From: Methanobrevibacter sp.
GTDB taxonomy: Archaea; Methanobacteriota; Methanobacteria; Methanobacteriales; Methanobacteriaceae
Assembly: GCF_017409525.1 (NCBI RefSeq)
Contig: NZ_JAFQSO010000015.1
Location: 1-48,799, forward strand
Direction of reading: 5' to 3'
Length of the DNA: 48,799 bases
In this document: positions 9,120 to 17,735 of the stretch, one piece after another
Position numbering within the stretch: position 1 is the first letter of the stretch
Layout of the letters: the number at the start of each line of letters is the position of its first letter
Program-made: the position numbers and the translations under genes
Notes under the pieces: generated by a model
The model's input: only the letters and a program-made list of their open reading frames with translations
Database searches by the model: none
What the model was told of the DNA's origin: nothing

Positions 9120-9971
9120 GTAACCAAAATAGCAGTATTAGGGAGTTGCGCTACTAGAGATGTTTTTAATTCAATGTTAAATCCTAATTACAAACAATTT
9201 TTTGAAATAACTACAGATATTGCAAGAACCACACTAATTAGTTTAATGTCAGATCCCGTGAATATACCTGATAAAGAAATGATAAAATTATATCGCAATG
9301 ATGGTAGTTATGATGATTTTACAACAAGAAATTTAGAAAAAGATTTAAATAAGATGTTTCTTAATGAGTTAATAAATAGTAAATCAGATTATCTGATTAT
9401 TGATAATTTATTTGAATCACGATTTGGAATATTATGCTCTGATGAAGGAATAATGACAAATAATGAATGGGATTTGCCGCGTACATCATTTTATAATACA
9501 TTAACCAATAAAAAAACATTATCCATGAAAAATAATTCATCAAAATATTTCAAATTATTCAAAGAACATTGCACTTATTTTTTTGATTTTATAGATAAAA
9601 ATTGTGCTGATTTAAATATCATTTTAAATAATGTTAGTGATAGTGAAAAAATATTAAAAAATGATGGAACAATCTACACTATTGATAGTGTAAAAAATTA
9701 TTGCGACGAAACAAATCCAATAACTTATAAATTAAATAAATATATTGAAAATAACTTTGAGGTTAAAACTATAGAATTAAATATTGTAAATTATCCAAAT
9801 GATGAAAATCATGCTTGGGGAATTGGAACTTCCCACTTTATACCACAATATTATATAGATTTCACAACTAAACTTAATAAAATAATTTATGAAAATAATC
9901 AGATTAATAATTTTAAAAATATTATGCAAAAACAAGAAAATAAACTTAATATTTTAAATGAAATGAAATAA
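9117..9971 (+). CDS. DUF6270-like protein with an apparent AUA start codon
   Basis: This is a paralogue of the first 250 residues of the gene at 7805, without its beta-rich module. From ATA 9117 the product is 284 residues and begins VTKIAVLGSCATRDVFNS after the initiator, aligning with MTVEISTMGSCASRNIFNS of its neighbour. Starting at the first ATG (9174) would delete the G-S-C-A-T-R motif that defines the family. Further conserved pieces are SDYLIIDNLFESRFG, IILNNVSDSEK, and a late HFIPQYYIDF where the neighbour has HPTHYEPKYY. A perfect AGGAGG lies seven bases before ATA 9117. The gene could be expressed weakly from AUA, or be a recent start-codon mutant. It follows the first copy by 40 bases and probably shares its transcript. 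Function is inferred only from family and locus. Confidence 0.75.
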   Translation: MVTKIAVLGSCATRDVFNSMLNPNYKQFFEITTDIARTTLISLMSDPVNIPDKEMIKLYRNDGSYDDFTTRNLEKDLNKMFLNELINSKSDYLIIDNLFESRFGILCSDEGIMTNNEWDLPRTSFYNTLTNKKTLSMKNNSSKYFKLFKEHCTYFFDFIDKNCADLNIILNNVSDSEKILKNDGTIYTIDSVKNYCDETNPITYKLNKYIENNFEVKTIELNIVNYPNDENHAWGIGTSHFIPQYYIDFTTKLNKIIYENNQINNFKNIMQKQENKLNILNEMK

Positions 9972-9974
9972 TTT

Positions 9975-10002
9975 AAAAAATGTCCGCAATAATTCTGCGA
10001 AC
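9975..10002 (-). terminator. Hairpin terminator of the leftward operon ending at 10046
   Basis: An imperfect hairpin (gtccgca / tgcgaac, one mismatch, seven-base loop) at 9982-10002 is followed on the minus strand by a run of six T. It sits between the converging genes that end at 9971 and 10046. The T-run orientation favours the leftward operon. Confidence 0.45.
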
Positions 10003-10045
10003 AAAAAAATAAAAAAAATTATCAATAAAATAAACTGGTTTTATT

Positions 10046-10522
10046 TTATGAAAATTTTTGAGACTGAATTAGTTCAGTAACAATATCATCAAGATTACCA
10101 TAATCCCATGAATAAATTGAATATGTTTTATTATTGCACACATACCAATAATGAACAGTATTCGGATGAGCATTATTTATTGCTTTATATACCATAATAT
10201 TATTGTATGTAAAATTAGTCAATGATAATGTTTGATTTTCATCATTTATGGAATTATTATAATCTCCAATATGTTTATTTAAATCACTATCATGATATTC
10301 TAATAAAAATATTGAAATTTCACCATTAGTTATATTCACATCTCCATAACTATTAGATTCACCTTCATGGTAACCCTCAGGCAAAGTAAAATTAGAAGAA
10401 CCTACAAGAACTGTTTCTTGAGTACTATTAGTACTATTATTTATCATGTTTAGTCCCATAAACCCAATAATAACTAATAATATTACTATTATTATAACAA
10501 ATAAAATGGACTTATATTTCAT
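10046..10522 (-). CDS. Small membrane-anchored extracytoplasmic protein, function unknown
   Basis: The 158-residue product starts MKYKSILFVIIIVILLVIIG, a single N-terminal membrane helix, followed by an Asn/Ser/Thr-rich outer domain containing LPEGYHEGESNSYGDVNITNG and several N-x-S/T sequons. Such short proteins with a helix plus an outer LPEGY-type domain are common in Methanobrevibacter genomes and have no assigned role. ATG 10522 is preceded at six bases by AGGTG, whose GTG (10531) is in frame but is not used. It is the last gene of the leftward operon from the ABC permease and lies about 40 bases after the nucleotidyltransferase. Whether it acts with the exporter is unknown. Confidence 0.75.
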   Translation of the reverse strand: MKYKSILFVIIIVILLVIIGFMGLNMINNSTNSTQETVLVGSSNFTLPEGYHEGESNSYGDVNITNGEISIFLLEYHDSDLNKHIGDYNNSINDENQTLSLTNFTYNNIMVYKAINNAHPNTVHYWYVCNNKTYSIYSWDYGNLDDIVTELIQSQKFS

Positions 10523-10562
10523 AATTTTCACCTCTTAATATTTATGATAAGTTTTAGAAAAT

Positions 10563-11567
10563 TTATCTAGTATAAAAATCATCAACCCTAATCGTATCAT
10601 CCAAGTAAGGAGTGGAAACTTCATGCAATATAGTATTTTCAAGTGCAACAATTGTGTGTTTAACACCCGGTTCGATACGAATACTATCATTTTTAGAAAA
10701 ATATTCTTTTTTATCCTCAAATTCTATATAACCTGCTCCAGAAAGGATATACATAGTTTCATCTTTTTTATTATGATAATGGAAAGAAGTCTGAAAACCA
10801 GCTTTAATATATAATTCCTTAGTTAAATATTTATCGGTATATATCAAAACTTTTTCATACCCCCACGGTTTATCAGTTTTATTTTCATATTCTTTTTTAA
10901 CTGATTCTAATTCTTTTGATGTATCAACTGCTATCCAAAAAATATTATTTTCCTTATAATAACCTAAACTATTTTCTTTAGCTAAATTAGGAAAATAAAG
11001 TTTCTCTATATCGCCTGTTTTAAATTCCCCAAAATCTAATAAAGATTTAGTAAAATAAATTCCCCCATTAATATAATAATCTTCCAATATTGGTTTTTCT
11101 TTAAATGAAATTAAACGATCACCCTCAGTTTCAACAATACCATAAGGTGACTGCATTTGTGTAATAAACATTGTTACAGGTAAAGACGATTTCTCTCCAT
11201 GTTTTATCATGGATTTTAAGTTAATATCTGAAACAATATCCCCATTTCTAATAATACATTGTTTTCCCTCATCAATACTTTCCATTCCTAAACGAATAGC
11301 ATTAAGTGTCCCTAATGGCTCATCTTCAATAACATAATGTATTTTAATCCCAATATACTCTTTACCATATCTCTCTTCAATTTTTTCATGTAAAAATCCT
11401 GCAAGAAGATAAACTTCATTTATTCCAGCATTTTTAAAATCAAAAAGTTGTTTATCTAAAATAGTATAATCCTCTTTAATTTCAACAAGCGGTTTTGGAA
11501 CTGTTTCTGTAACTGGTCTTAATCTTTTACCAAATCCTCCGCATAAAATCATACCGATAGTTTCCAT
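10563..11567 (-). CDS. Sugar-1-phosphate nucleotidyltransferase fused to a cupin
   Basis: Residues 1-230 are an NTP-transferase domain: [17 protein letters not shown] with the G-G-x-G-x-R-L activating loop, then [18 protein letters not shown] and the metal-binding RNGDIVSD. Length and motifs resemble mannose-1-phosphate or heptose-1-phosphate guanylyltransferases (HddC-like). Residues about 240-335 form a small cupin beginning KPWGYEKVL, with [17 protein letters not shown] holding two His and a Glu and GVKHTI a later His. This resembles the type II phosphomannose isomerase domain of ManC, so the protein may be a shortened ManC-like bifunctional enzyme; the exact sugar is uncertain. ATG 11567 fits the family start, though GGAGG is 11 bases away and ATG 11576 is an alternative. 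It is 24 bases downstream of the GT10 gene and may make its nucleotide sugar. Confidence 0.88.
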   Translation of the reverse strand: METIGMILCGGFGKRLRPVTETVPKPLVEIKEDYTILDKQLFDFKNAGINEVYLLAGFLHEKIEERYGKEYIGIKIHYVIEDEPLGTLNAIRLGMESIDEGKQCIIRNGDIVSDINLKSMIKHGEKSSLPVTMFITQMQSPYGIVETEGDRLISFKEKPILEDYYINGGIYFTKSLLDFGEFKTGDIEKLYFPNLAKENSLGYYKENNIFWIAVDTSKELESVKKEYENKTDKPWGYEKVLIYTDKYLTKELYIKAGFQTSFHYHNKKDETMYILSGAGYIEFEDKKEYFSKNDSIRIEPGVKHTIVALENTILHEVSTPYLDDTIRVDDFYTR

Positions 11568-11591
11568 AGTTACCATATCCTCCAAATTTTA

Positions 11592-13115
11592 TTAATCATA
11601 AATTAAACGTTCGAAATGTTTTTCAAGAATTGAAAATTGCTTAATTAAAAATTTTGAACTATTATCTAAAAATGGTTCTTGATCTCTAAATTCTTTATAA
11701 GATTGTTCATCTAAAAGAAGATTTTTAAATAATTCAACAGTATCTGAATTATCCTCATTTAAGTTCCATCTGAGTATAGCTTTATCATTCAAAATATTAG
11801 GTTCTAAATAATTTCCCCCACCAGCATATAATGGAATACAATTACACATTATACTATGAAAAATTTTTTCAGTTACATATGCATCATCTTCAACATTTTC
11901 AGCACAAATATTAAATTTATATTGTTTTAAAAATGAAAGTTTATCATTATTAAATTTATTCCACAAATCAGAATTATTATGGCGCCATGGCCCAGCATAA
12001 TCAATATCTGTAAATTTCTCAATATCGTTAGCTATAAATGTTCTAAGTTTCCATTCATCATGACTAGCAATAACAGTAACATTTTTAGATTTATCATAAT
12101 CTAGAGAATTCCAATAATTAATGGAATTTTCAATTTGTTCTTCATCAACTGTAGGATCAAAAATAAAATACCAATATGGAAAACGAAAATAATTAGATTT
12201 ATCAATCAAATCATAACCCATACCCAAATCAACATAATCTAATGCATAACGACCAAATTTATTAGCTTCTGGAAATCGTTTATTAATAGTTTCTGGAGAA
12301 TAAAATATTTTTTTTCCAGACATGCTTTTCGTAATAGTATCATCAATAACACCAAAAACACTAAAAATATTTATATCATACTCTTCATTAGGGAAATTAT
12401 GCTGCAAATATCTTGTAAACCAAAAATTATCTAAAAATCCTGGAGCACTTGGTCTAAAAAAATTTCTATATGTAATCTTTCCATCAGAAGTCTTTACTCC
12501 AATAGAACTCAAAATCAATTTATTATAATCTTCAACTATTCCTTTTCTAAGTTCTAATTCTCTATTTAAATTATTAATTTGAGTTTTTAACCTAGAGATA
12601 CTTGTTTTAAAAATACTGGAATCATTAACTGGTTTCCACTCAATATGAATCGTGATAATATCAGAATCTTTAACCATTTTAGTAAATCTATAAAAATCTT
12701 CATACGATGCCAAAATAGGAGATTCAATAATATTTTCCCCATTAATTTGAAATACAGTGAAATCAATGAATATAGGAGCATTTACACCATTTTTATCCCT
12801 AATATCTTTTCCTAATAATAAAATATTAAGTTCACCATCATTAATACATTTAATTTTTAAATCTAAACAACATGAAGAACTATGGATTAATAATCCTGAC
12901 CCCTTTTCATCTTTATACCATTGAGGATATTCAACCTTTGAATTATTATCTGAAATATCAACAATTTCAACATTATTTTCAATATTTCCAATATTTTTAA
13001 TATTTATTCTTGCAGTAACAAATTTTTCTAGTTCAAATAATATGTCCTGAGAAAAGGAAAAATTTTTTGAATCGATGTGATTTGAATTTAAATTATTAAC
13101 ATTCTTATTGTGCAT
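11592..13115 (-). CDS. GT10 fucosyltransferase-like protein with N-terminal beta-rich module
   Basis: The 507-residue protein has three parts. Residues 27-163 are the beta-rich module also seen in the DUF6270-like protein at 7805 (TARINIKN, YPQWYKDEKGSG, KIKCINDGELNILLLGKD, IEWKPV). Residues 165-195 are a short coiled coil. Residues about 215-505 are a GT10-type GT-B enzyme: YSPETIN, a YAGPWRHNN segment, and the family signature FNICAENVEDDAYVTEKIF (401-419) followed by CIPLYAGGGNYLEP. GT10 enzymes transfer fucose from GDP-fucose in an alpha-1,3/1,4 linkage. ATG 13115 follows AGGTG by six bases; an in-frame GTG at 13124 belongs to that site. No GDP-fucose synthesis genes (gmd, fcl) are in the window. 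The fucose specificity is inferred from family. Confidence 0.88.
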   Translation of the reverse strand: MHNKNVNNLNSNHIDSKNFSFSQDILFELEKFVTARINIKNIGNIENNVEIVDISDNNSKVEYPQWYKDEKGSGLLIHSSSCCLDLKIKCINDGELNILLLGKDIRDKNGVNAPIFIDFTVFQINGENIIESPILASYEDFYRFTKMVKDSDIITIHIEWKPVNDSSIFKTSISRLKTQINNLNRELELRKGIVEDYNKLILSSIGVKTSDGKITYRNFFRPSAPGFLDNFWFTRYLQHNFPNEEYDINIFSVFGVIDDTITKSMSGKKIFYSPETINKRFPEANKFGRYALDYVDLGMGYDLIDKSNYFRFPYWYFIFDPTVDEEQIENSINYWNSLDYDKSKNVTVIASHDEWKLRTFIANDIEKFTDIDYAGPWRHNNSDLWNKFNNDKLSFLKQYKFNICAENVEDDAYVTEKIFHSIMCNCIPLYAGGGNYLEPNILNDKAILRWNLNEDNSDTVELFKNLLLDEQSYKEFRDQEPFLDNSSKFLIKQFSILEKHFERLIYD

Positions 13116-13388
13116 AAAAATCACCTAATATCCAATCTGTTATAGATATCTATATCCCATAATATAAGTATATTATGAATATATGGTTTTATTCCACTTT
13201 TTATATAAAATATGCAAAATTTGTTCTCTAAATAAGACCTGTTGATTTTGAAAAAATAACTGCTGGATTTAGAACTTAATTTTTTATGTGAATTCAAAAC
13301 ACTATTTATTTATTCAAGTTAATCATTATATTTATTAAAAATGTCTTAATCAAACCAAAATAAAATTTCTTAATATAATATCCAAAAA

Positions 13389-14687
13389 TTATTTAATCAA
13401 TTCAATATTAGCTAATTGTTCAGAACTTGCTTTTTCAGCATCTTTTAGATATGCATCACAAACTTTATTTACTTCACCAATTCCACGTAGAGAACCATTA
13501 TCTATCCAAATTGCTTTATCACACAACTCTCTAATTTGAGGTATCGAATGAGATACCAAAAGAACTGTAGTACCACCATCCATTAATGATCTTATTTTAT
13601 CTGAACTTTTTTTCTTGAAATTCACATCCCCTACACCTAAAATTTCATCAATGATTAAAATATCTGGATTAACAGAAGTAGCAATTGAGAAACCTAATTT
13701 TGCAAGCATACCTGATGAATAATTTTTAATAGGAATATCAATAAATTCTCCAAGTTCTGAAAATTCTATTATCTCATCCATTTTAGATTCTAAATATTCT
13801 TTTTCATAACCTAAAACTGCACCATTTAAAATAATATTTTTTCTTCCAGAAAAATTAAGGTCAAAACCAGCACCTAAGGATAATAATGGTGAAATTTTAC
13901 CGCGTGTATATACTTCACCTTTATCCGGAGGAAAAATTCCAGTTATTACATTTAATAATGTAGATTTGCCTGCGCCATTGTAACCAATAATTCCAACTTT
14001 TTCCCCACTATAAATTTGAAAAGATATGTCATTTAACGCATGAATTTTGATTTTTTTAGATTTTTCTCTTTTTAAAGTCCTAATAAAAGCTTCTTTTAAC
14101 GTGTCAATTTTTTCATTTTGAACTTCAAAAGTCAAGTCAATATGATCCACTTTAATTGAAATCTGCTGATTGTAATTAGGTACGATATCTTCTAGAAGAG
14201 AATCTACATTACTTTCTTTTTGAAAACTATTTTTTTGAGAAATATGATTAGGAGTGCCTTTCTTATTAAAGTTTTGTTGGTTAAAATTATTATCTTGCTT
14301 TCTTTTCAAATCTTTTTCGCCAATCAAAACATTTTGATTTTTTTTATGAATATCCGGAACAGATGAATTTATTTTGTCTGGATTTCCATCTAAGTCTCGA
14401 TGAGAATCAACAACATTGGCATTTTTTTTCTTTTTAAAGGTTTGTTTTGAAAGTTTAGGATTATTAAAACTAGAATGATTATTTGAAATTTCTTTTTTAG
14501 ATGAAGAATTTAATTTTTTTTTCCTTTTAATTTCAGACAAGATCCTATCCGCTTCCTTTGAGGATATTCCATATTTATCCATTATTTTTACTTTAATTTT
14601 ATCTATTTGTTGAGGATCTGATAAAACATCATTATGATTCTGATTGATTGATTTTTTAAAGTTTAAATCATTATTTTTTTGGTTCAT
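13389..14687 (-). CDS. ABC transporter ATPase for polysaccharide export, with long N-terminal extension
   Basis: This is the ATP-binding subunit of a TagH/Wzt-type exporter that moves finished glycan across the membrane. Walker A is GYNGAGKST (235-243), the signature is YSSGM (323-327), Walker B ILIIDE (343-348) and the switch SH (379-380); THPLLS-like spacing and SLGAGFDLNFSGRKNI match the polysaccharide-export subclass. Residues 1-175 form an unusual Asn/Lys/Ser-rich, probably disordered extension with one small helical segment (IKVKIMDKYGISSKEADRIL, 31-50). The protein ends soon after the ATPase fold, so there is no Wzt-type C-terminal glycan-binding domain. It starts 12 bases after the permease gene, with AGAGGG overlapping the permease stop region. 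A 273-base gap separates it from the GT10 gene. Confidence 0.93.
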   Translation of the reverse strand: MNQKNNDLNFKKSINQNHNDVLSDPQQIDKIKVKIMDKYGISSKEADRILSEIKRKKKLNSSSKKEISNNHSSFNNPKLSKQTFKKKKNANVVDSHRDLDGNPDKINSSVPDIHKKNQNVLIGEKDLKRKQDNNFNQQNFNKKGTPNHISQKNSFQKESNVDSLLEDIVPNYNQQISIKVDHIDLTFEVQNEKIDTLKEAFIRTLKREKSKKIKIHALNDISFQIYSGEKVGIIGYNGAGKSTLLNVITGIFPPDKGEVYTRGKISPLLSLGAGFDLNFSGRKNIILNGAVLGYEKEYLESKMDEIIEFSELGEFIDIPIKNYSSGMLAKLGFSIATSVNPDILIIDEILGVGDVNFKKKSSDKIRSLMDGGTTVLLVSHSIPQIRELCDKAIWIDNGSLRGIGEVNKVCDAYLKDAEKASSEQLANIELIK

Positions 14688-14699
14688 TTTTAAAACCCT

Positions 14700-15470
14700 C
14701 TAGAATTTCATAGTGACTCTTCTTTCAAATTTTTTAAATACAATTATGCCAAAAACCAATATTATTAAAGATAACAACAATAAATTTACAATATCTCCCA
14801 ATTGTGGAAAAGTGCCATAATAAACAAAACACCTGAATTGGTCAATAACCCAAAATAAAGGATTTAACATTAAATATTGCCTATAAGGCTCAGGAATAAT
14901 AGTTATTGGATAAAATATGGCTGAGGCATACATTAACATCATAGAAACAACAGTCCATAGATGTTGGACATCAGAATAATAAACACACACTATAGATAAA
15001 ATTAATCCTAATCCAGTAACCATGATTACTAATGAAATAATTGGAATAATTGAAAATGGCATTGTCGAAAGGTGAAATGGGGCATGAGTAACAAACATTA
15101 CAATTATTAAAAGTACCATCATAATTATTAAATTTAAAAATTCAGATATAATCCCTCCTAAAATAAAAATATATTTAGGGGCAGGAGTTCTTTGTAAAAT
15201 ACTTCTATTTCCCTTTAATGAACCCATTGATACACTTATTGATGATGTGAAAAAATTAAATAAACACCATCCACACAAAAAGTATACTTGAAAATTTTCA
15301 ATTTTGTTGTGAAAGATTGTAGAGAATATCACCGTAAATAATACCATCATTAATAATGGACTTAAAATTGTCCATAACATTCCTAAAACAGAATCTTTAT
15401 ATTTTGATGAAAAATTTCTTTTAATAATCTCCTCTAATAAAAATAATTCATTTTTCTTAATAAAATTCAT
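14700..15470 (-). CDS. ABC-2 type polysaccharide exporter permease (TagG/Wzm-like)
   Basis: The 256-residue membrane protein starts with an amphipathic segment, MNFIKKNELFLLEEIIKRNF, then KDSVLGMLWTILSPLLMMVLFTVIF, a hallmark of ABC-2 exporters. About six membrane helices follow, with ISVSMGSLKGNRSILQRTPAPK as the cytoplasmic loop and a final helix ending in KKFERRVTMKF. It pairs with the ATPase encoded directly downstream to export undecaprenyl- or dolichol-linked glycan. The ATG at 15470 is preferred to the in-frame GTG at 15479, although neither has a strong ribosome site. It is the first gene of the leftward operon, so export, transfer and nucleotide-sugar synthesis appear to be co-expressed. 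Confidence 0.9.
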   Translation of the reverse strand: MNFIKKNELFLLEEIIKRNFSSKYKDSVLGMLWTILSPLLMMVLFTVIFSTIFHNKIENFQVYFLCGWCLFNFFTSSISVSMGSLKGNRSILQRTPAPKYIFILGGIISEFLNLIIMMVLLIIVMFVTHAPFHLSTMPFSIIPIISLVIMVTGLGLILSIVCVYYSDVQHLWTVVSMMLMYASAIFYPITIIPEPYRQYLMLNPLFWVIDQFRCFVYYGTFPQLGDIVNLLLLSLIILVFGIIVFKKFERRVTMKF

Positions 15471-15479
15471 AAAACCCAC

Positions 15480-15916
15480 ATAATCTTTTTCTTATAAATT
15501 ATTTTAGTTATAACTTATATTTAATTATTAATACTTTTTAAAACTAAACCCTTCAGAGAATAGGTACTATTTATTTTGAATTTTTTAAATATATATAGAT
15601 ACTAATAATAAAATTTATTTTTTAAATGCACTTGTTTTGTTTTAATAATATTGTACTATATTTATTTCACAATTTATTAATATTCATAGTAAATATAAAT
15701 TTCAGGAGGTAGATATTTTTTGAAGAAAAATATCAAACAATATTAAAAAAATTAAATAATATACTAAACTTATCGAAAACAAATAATATAATTATTTATT
15801 ATTTATAAACAACATATTAAGATAAAACTTCATCATTGGAGTTTTCAAATACATTTATATGTTTAGTTTAATAGATAATAATTAAATAACTTTAATTTTA
15901 AAACAGTAGGGGTTAA
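15480..15916. other. 437-base divergent intergenic region with an orphan ribosome-binding site
   Basis: This very AT-rich stretch separates the leftward exporter operon from the rightward transferase operon. The one strong signal is AGGAGGT at 15704-15710, which is not followed by a real gene. TTG 15720 opens an 8-codon frame (MKKNIKQY), and a frame from ATA 15713 gives about 31 residues before a stop. It may be the decayed 5' end of a lost gene or a short leader. No tRNA, repeat or other feature was seen. The downstream gene at 15917 has its own AGGGG site. Confidence 0.45.
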
Positions 15917-17731
15917 ATGTATCATATATCAATTATTATTTCAATGAATGAGAATGAAAATAAATTAAAAAAATGTTTACAAACCATAAATAATCAAACA
16001 TTAAAAAATTTTGAAACACTAATAGTTACAAATAACAAACCTCCTATAAGGAACAACAAGATAAATTTTTTCAATTCTATCGAAAATGCATTAACTAATG
16101 TAAAAAGTGAATATATTCTTTTTATTGATGAAAATGAGTATTTGAAAAATGATACCTGCGAAATATTATATAATAAATCTAAAAAAGATAATTTAGATGT
16201 ATTGTATATTCCTATTTTAGATGAAAACATGAAAAAAAGCAATTTACATGAATTAAATGAAAAACTCCAAATGATATCCCCTTTTAATTTTACTATATTT
16301 TGTAAAAAAAAAATTTTAGAAGATTTAAATTACAACAATTTATTTTATGATATTTGCAGAAATTCAAAAAAAACTGATACAATTAATCAAGAAATATGCT
16401 TTAGAGAATATTTAAGTCAAAACAATGTTGAAAACTATACAAATGAACTTTTAAATTTATTTCCTAATGAAACAGATAATATTTTCACAATATTGTTTGA
16501 ATATCTTATAAATTATCCTCTAAACTTAAAACAAAACTTTTTTGATGTAATCAAGTCGTGTTTTAAAGTAGGTAATTTGAATAATAAAAATCAAGAGACA
16601 TATAATTTAATCAACAATTCAGATAATATAATTGATTTCTTTATAGAGTATAAATTAAATACACTAAATTATGAAATTTATAAAAACCCATATGCACAAG
16701 ATAATCATTATAAAATTTCAGTAATTATTCCCATTTTTAACAATGAAATATTACTCCATCGAACCTTAATGTCAATCGAAAATCAGAGTTTTGGTATTGA
16801 AAATATTGAAGTTGTTATGGTTAATGATGCTTCAACAGACAATACCAAAAGTGTTATCAACGAATATGTGGACAAATACCCCAATTTTAAAGCAGTTCAC
16901 ATCAAAAATAGGACTGGATCTGCCGGAACCCCTCGAAATATTGGTTTGAAATTAGCATCCGCAGAATATGTGATTTTTATTGACCATGATGATTTTTTTG
17001 AGATAAATGCTTTAGAAAAATTATATAACAAAATTACAAAATATTCATGTGATTTAGTTTACGGAACATACGTTTTAATCAATCATGAAGAAACAATTAA
17101 ATTTACATATCCTAATGAAAAAAATGGTTATTTTAAAAATCTTGAGGAAAACAAAAGAAGTATCATAACTCCTCCTTCAATTTGGACAAAACTATTTAAA
17201 AAAGATTTTTTAATCAAAAACAATATTTTATTTCCAACAATCCTGGGAGAAGATGCAATATTCATGGCCAAATCTTTAAAAAACGCGGAGGGCATTTATT
17301 ATTTGTGGAATGATGTAATATGCTATTATAATTTAAATGAAAGTTCTTATTCAACAAATGTTTCATGCGATTATTTTGTTGAAGGTTTTGCATCTGAAAA
17401 ATATTTATATAATCTATTTTGTGAATATGGGCAGATTGAATATTATAAAATCAGAGGTCCGGGGATCCTAGATTTTTATATAAATAGAATACAATACAGT
17501 ACATTATCAGACGAGGAAATTGAAGATATTTTCCCATTATTTTATGAGTTTTGTGAAAGATTAAATAAATTAAATGTTAAGCCTAAATTAAACAATAACC
17601 AAATCGCTTTCGAATATATTGTTAAAAATGATTTAAAAGGTTTTTTAAAGTTTAAAAACTACAAACCAAATAAAATTAAATTATTTTCAAATAAAATACT
17701 GGCTAAAATTAACAAACAAGGTTTTTGGTGA
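15917..17731 (+). CDS. Glycosyltransferase with two family 2 domains, the first degenerate
   Basis: The 604-residue protein has an N-terminal GT2-like domain (HISIIISMNENENKLKKCLQ, later SEYILFIDENEYL) in which the usual D-S-D-D metal site reads D-E-N-E and the D-D-G-S motif is missing, so it looks inactive. A second GT2 domain begins near residue 268 (KISVIIPIFNNEILLHRTL) and has VNDASTDNTKS and YVIFIDHDDFFE, with later GEDAIFMAK; this one looks catalytic and resembles CDP-glycerol or galactosyl GT2 enzymes of teichoic-type loci. There is no membrane segment. AGGGG lies four bases before ATG 15917. It leads a five-gene rightward operon, with its stop only four bases before the next start. 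Confidence 0.87.
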   Translation: MYHISIIISMNENENKLKKCLQTINNQTLKNFETLIVTNNKPPIRNNKINFFNSIENALTNVKSEYILFIDENEYLKNDTCEILYNKSKKDNLDVLYIPILDENMKKSNLHELNEKLQMISPFNFTIFCKKKILEDLNYNNLFYDICRNSKKTDTINQEICFREYLSQNNVENYTNELLNLFPNETDNIFTILFEYLINYPLNLKQNFFDVIKSCFKVGNLNNKNQETYNLINNSDNIIDFFIEYKLNTLNYEIYKNPYAQDNHYKISVIIPIFNNEILLHRTLMSIENQSFGIENIEVVMVNDASTDNTKSVINEYVDKYPNFKAVHIKNRTGSAGTPRNIGLKLASAEYVIFIDHDDFFEINALEKLYNKITKYSCDLVYGTYVLINHEETIKFTYPNEKNGYFKNLEENKRSIITPPSIWTKLFKKDFLIKNNILFPTILGEDAIFMAKSLKNAEGIYYLWNDVICYYNLNESSYSTNVSCDYFVEGFASEKYLYNLFCEYGQIEYYKIRGPGILDFYINRIQYSTLSDEEIEDIFPLFYEFCERLNKLNVKPKLNNNQIAFEYIVKNDLKGFLKFKNYKPNKIKLFSNKILAKINKQGFW

Positions 17732-17735
17732 TAAT

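Noticed and set aside
13116-13388. Possible gene remnant between the exporter ATPase and GT10 genes
   Set aside because: Short frames such as LNPAVIFSKSTGLI were seen but match nothing I recognise and are interrupted by frequent stops.
15711-15731. Small A/T hairpin after the orphan ribosome site as a riboswitch or attenuator
   Set aside because: The stem is only eight A/T pairs and there is no conserved aptamer pattern or terminator.
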